Of a stretch of DNA of 8,632 bases, positions 6,020 to 8,632 are shown one piece after another. This DNA comes from CAIOZW01 sp049318845 (GTDB lineage Bacteria; Acidobacteriota; Blastocatellia; RBC074). The notes beneath the pieces are model-generated. The model saw nothing but the letters and a program-made list of their open reading frames with translations. It did no database searches and was not told the origin of the DNA. The stretch lies in contig JBMOFH010000160.1 in the NCBI GenBank assembly GCA_049318845.1, forward strand, positions 1 through 8,632. The letters are read 5' to 3'. Both the position numbers and the translations under genes were made by a program. How positions within the stretch are numbered: position 1 is the stretch's first letter; the number at the start of each line of letters is the position of its first letter.

Positions 6020-6077
6020 GAAGAGGCAAAAAAAGAGGGACTGTATTCGAATACAGGCCCTCTTTTTTTGCCTCTTT
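6020..6077. terminator. Bidirectional intrinsic terminator between the M23 gene and carB
   Basis: Arms 6023-6048 and 6049-6074 are reverse complements over 26 bp with a single mismatch (A6040 against G6057), centred on TTCGAA; A-T pairs at 6021-6022/6075-6076 extend the stem. The GC-rich inner stem (GAGGG...CCCTC) is flanked by A7 (6028-6034) on the left and T7 (6063-6069) on the right, so each strand's transcript gets a hairpin followed by a seven-U tract. It sits 36 bp after the M23 stop and about 6 bp from the carB stop, as expected for stopping both convergent genes. Confidence 0.95.
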
Positions 6078-6082
6078 CTCAT

Positions 6083-8632
6083 TTACTTCCCGGCGTGATG
6101 TTCCTGCAGGCTGATGACACTCAGTCTGCCATCGATACGCATCGCGGCAATAGCACTGGCAGCGGCATTGGCACCCGTCAGCGTGGTGAAGGTGACGACA
6201 CTGTACTGCATGGCGGCGCGACGAATGGCGCGTTCATCGTAGAATGACGAACGGCCAAGCGGGGTATTGACGATGAGGTCGATCTCGTCACTCTTGATCA
6301 GATCGACGACATTCGGCCTTCCCTCATTGACCTTGAAGACACGATCGCAGGGAACGCCGGCATCAGCAAGAACACTCGCGGTGCCCCGTGTCGCAATGAT
6401 TCTGAAGCCGACCTCGTGGAGACGCTTCGCGACGCGAACGGCATTCTTCTTGTCATTGTCATTGACGCTGATGAAGGCCGTGCCGCCGAGCGGGAGGCTG
6501 GCGTTGCTGCTCATCTGCGCCTTGGCGAAGGCGAGTCCGAAGTTGTCGGCCATGCCCATGACTTCACCCGTCGAGCGCATCTCCGGGCCGAGGACCGGAT
6601 CGACTCCCGGGAATTTGGCGAAGGGGAAGACTGGTTCCTTGATGAAGAAGTTGCGAACCGAGAGCTCTGCCGGCAGCCCGAACTCTTTCAGCGGGCGTCC
6701 GGTCATAACCAGCGAGGCAATCTTGGCGAGCGGAACTCCGGTTGCTTTCGAGACGAAGGGAACCGTCCGTGAGGCGCGTGGATTGACTTCCAGCACATAG
6801 ACGATATCGTCCTTGATCGCAAACTGGATATTCATCAGGCCGCGGACATCGAGCGCACTCGCAAGCTGGCGCGTGTACCGACGCATGGTGTCGAGGTGCT
6901 CAAGCTTGACCATATACGGCGGGAGGACGCACGACGAGTCGCCGGAATGGATGCCGGCCTCTTCGATATGCTCCTGAATGCCGGCGATGACGCACTCCTC
7001 GCCGTCGGCGAGGGCATCGACATCGACCTCGAAGGCATCTTCCAGAAAGCGATCGATCAGGACTGGCTTTTCTGGTGATGCCTCGACGGCATTCTTCATA
7101 TAGCTTTCGAGGCTGCCCTCGTCATAGACGATCATCATTGCCCGGCCGCCGAGGACATAGCTTGGCCGGACGAGGACCGGATAGCCGATCGAGGCCGCGA
7201 CCCGTTTCGCCTCCTCGACGGTCACGGCGGTACCGTTGACCGGCTGGGGGATATGCAGATCGACGAGCAGGCTGCCAAACCGCTTCCGGTCTTCGGCAAG
7301 GTCGATCGACTCCGGATTCGTGCCAATGATCGGCACCCCGGCGTGGTGCAGCCGCATCGCGAGGTTGAGCGGAGTCTGACCGCCAAACTGGACAATCACT
7401 CCGGCCGGTTTCTCGAGCTCGACGATATTCATGACATCCTCGAAGGTCAGCGGTTCGAAGTAGAGACGATCGGATGTGTCGTAATCGGTCGAGACGGTCT
7501 CCGGATTGCAGTTGACCATGATGGTCTCGAATCCGGCATCCTTGAGGGCGAAGGCGGCGTGGCAGCAACAGTAGTCGAATTCGATCCCCTGGCCGATCCG
7601 GTTCGGGCCGGAACCAAGGATCATGATCTTCTTCCGGTTGGTTGGCAGCGATTCACACTCACTCTCGTAGGTCGAGTAGAGGTACGGTGTATTCGACTCA
7701 AATTCGGCGCCGCAGGTATCAACACGCTTATAGACGGGATTGATACCGCGGGACTGACGGGAGGCGCGTACCTCGTCTTCGGTGCTCTTGACCAGATCTG
7801 CGATTCGAGCGTCAGCGAAGCCATTGCGTTTCACCCGGTGTAGAAGCTCGCTCGGGAGGCTGGCAAGGCTATACTGCTCGACCTCGCGCTGGAGCTTGAC
7901 GATCTGCTGCAACTGGTCGAGGAACCAGGGGTCAATGCCGGTCAATTCCTGGATCTCATCAAGCGGCCATTCGCGCTCAAAGGCGGCGTGCAGATAGTGG
8001 ATTCGCTCGGAATTTGGAATGATCAGCTTTCGACGGAGGGTTTCGTCGTCGACGAATCCGACGTAGGGTGAGCCCCGTCGTTCAAGAGAGCGGACACCCT
8101 TGAGAAAAGCCTCCTTGAATGTCCGACCAATCGCCATAACCTCGCCGACCGATTTCATCTGGGTCCCGAGAACATCCTCCGAACCTGGGAACTTCTCGAA
8201 GGCCCATTTCGGGATCTTGACGACGACATAGTCGATTGTCGGCTCGAATGATGCCGGTGTCTTTTTGGTGATGTCGTTCGGGATCTCATCGAGAGTATAA
8301 CCGACGGCCAGTTTGGCTGCGATCTTGGCGATCGGGAAGCCGGTGGCCTTCGAGGCGAGGGCGGAGGAGCGCGAGACACGCGGGTTCATCTCGATGACGC
8401 GCAGCTCACCATTCTGCGGATTGACAGAGAACTGTATGTTGGATCCACCCGTCTCGACTCCGACCCGGCGGATGATCCGGATTGCCGCGTCGCGCATCAT
8501 CTGGTATTCGCGATCGGTGAGCGTCTGGGCCGGGGCGACCGTAATCGAGTCGCCGGTGTGGACACCCATCGCGTCAAAGTTCTCGATCGAGCAGACGATG
8601 ATGACGTTGTCGGCCAGGTCGCGCATCACCTC
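6083..8632 (-). CDS. carB: Carbamoyl-phosphate synthase large subunit, 5' end outside window
   Basis: CarB makes carbamoyl phosphate from ammonia (delivered by the CarA glutaminase), bicarbonate and two ATP, feeding pyrimidine and arginine synthesis in the cytoplasm. 849 residues are visible up to TAA (6085-6083); by comparison with the ~1073-residue E. coli enzyme about the first 220 are missing. Seen in order (numbering from the first visible codon, approximate): end of the first ATP-grasp domain with 'SIENFDAMGVHTGDSITVAPAQ' in pieces and the metal-binding 'IEMNPRVSRSSALASKATG' (80-98); the oligomerisation region (about 190-330); the second synthetase half opening with 'GSGPNRIGQGIEFDYCC' (340-356), 'MVNCNPETVSTDYDTSDRLYFEP' (372-394), 'VRPSYVLGGRAM' (488-499), 'LEVNPRASRTVPFVSKATGVPLAK' (614-637); and the C-terminal allosteric MGS-like domain (about 717-849) with 'ATRGTASVL', 'KVNEGRP' and 'VNTPLGR'. 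No frameshift or missing motif is seen. The stop lies beside the shared terminator. Confidence 0.98.
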   Translation of the reverse strand, partial: EVMRDLADNVIIVCSIENFDAMGVHTGDSITVAPAQTLTDREYQMMRDAAIRIIRRVGVETGGSNIQFSVNPQNGELRVIEMNPRVSRSSALASKATGFPIAKIAAKLAVGYTLDEIPNDITKKTPASFEPTIDYVVVKIPKWAFEKFPGSEDVLGTQMKSVGEVMAIGRTFKEAFLKGVRSLERRGSPYVGFVDDETLRRKLIIPNSERIHYLHAAFEREWPLDEIQELTGIDPWFLDQLQQIVKLQREVEQYSLASLPSELLHRVKRNGFADARIADLVKSTEDEVRASRQSRGINPVYKRVDTCGAEFESNTPYLYSTYESECESLPTNRKKIMILGSGPNRIGQGIEFDYCCCHAAFALKDAGFETIMVNCNPETVSTDYDTSDRLYFEPLTFEDVMNIVELEKPAGVIVQFGGQTPLNLAMRLHHAGVPIIGTNPESIDLAEDRKRFGSLLVDLHIPQPVNGTAVTVEEAKRVAASIGYPVLVRPSYVLGGRAMMIVYDEGSLESYMKNAVEASPEKPVLIDRFLEDAFEVDVDALADGEECVIAGIQEHIEEAGIHSGDSSCVLPPYMVKLEHLDTMRRYTRQLASALDVRGLMNIQFAIKDDIVYVLEVNPRASRTVPFVSKATGVPLAKIASLVMTGRPLKEFGLPAELSVRNFFIKEPVFPFAKFPGVDPVLGPEMRSTGEVMGMADNFGLAFAKAQMSSNASLPLGGTAFISVNDNDKKNAVRVAKRLHEVGFRIIATRGTASVLADAGVPCDRVFKVNEGRPNVVDLIKSDEIDLIVNTPLGRSSFYDERAIRRAAMQYSVVTFTTLTGANAAASAIAAMRIDGRLSVISLQEHHAGK

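Noticed and set aside
7253..7843. Plus-strand 196-residue open frame inside carB
   Set aside because: It is antisense to intact, highly conserved carB sequence and is explained by codon bias on the opposite strand.

Overview
The window reads as ordinary chromosomal housekeeping DNA from a Gram-negative-type bacterium, most likely an Acidobacteriota member or a close relative. The main pointer is the secreted VWFA-related protein, whose architecture (signal segment, charged linker, 'LKKEHFEIYEDG'-type N-terminal module, degenerate VWA fold) is best known from Acidobacteriota. The M23 peptidase, with a short cytoplasmic basic N-terminus, one membrane anchor and a coiled coil, fits the same picture. 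This assignment is inference. No mobile element, CRISPR array, phage gene, tRNA or rRNA was recognised.

Layout from left to right. (1) Positions 1-1204, plus strand: the 3' end of lepA (elongation factor 4), then a stand-alone Lon-N-terminal-domain protein with an unusual Gly-Asn repeat tail. (2) Positions 1265-4262, minus strand, convergent with the first block: an apparent four-gene operon transcribed in the order VWFA-related secreted protein, yggS (PLP homeostasis), a YggT-like membrane protein, and yggU (DUF167). An 11-base G/C homopolymer lies just before the yggU start. (3) Positions 4263-5104: an 842-bp divergent intergenic region with an AT-rich core, short repeats and weak promoter-like elements but no convincing gene. 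(4) Positions 5105-5986, plus strand: a membrane-anchored M23 (LytM/peptidoglycan DD-endopeptidase-type) protein. (5) Positions 6020-6077: a long, almost perfectly symmetric hairpin with T7 on both sides, a bidirectional terminator between convergent genes. (6) Positions 6083-8632, minus strand: most of carB (carbamoyl-phosphate synthase large subunit), running off the right edge and lacking roughly its first 220 residues.

Functionally the window combines translation (lepA), pyrimidine/arginine precursor synthesis (carB), vitamin B6 homeostasis (yggS) and envelope proteins (VWFA protein, YggT-like protein, M23 peptidase). No clear novel defence or biosynthetic system is visible. The most unusual points are the VWFA protein whose metal-binding MIDAS residues are degenerate and which leads the yggS-yggT-yggU operon, the homopolymer in front of yggU, the Gly-Asn tail of the Lon-domain protein, and the large unexplained intergenic region.
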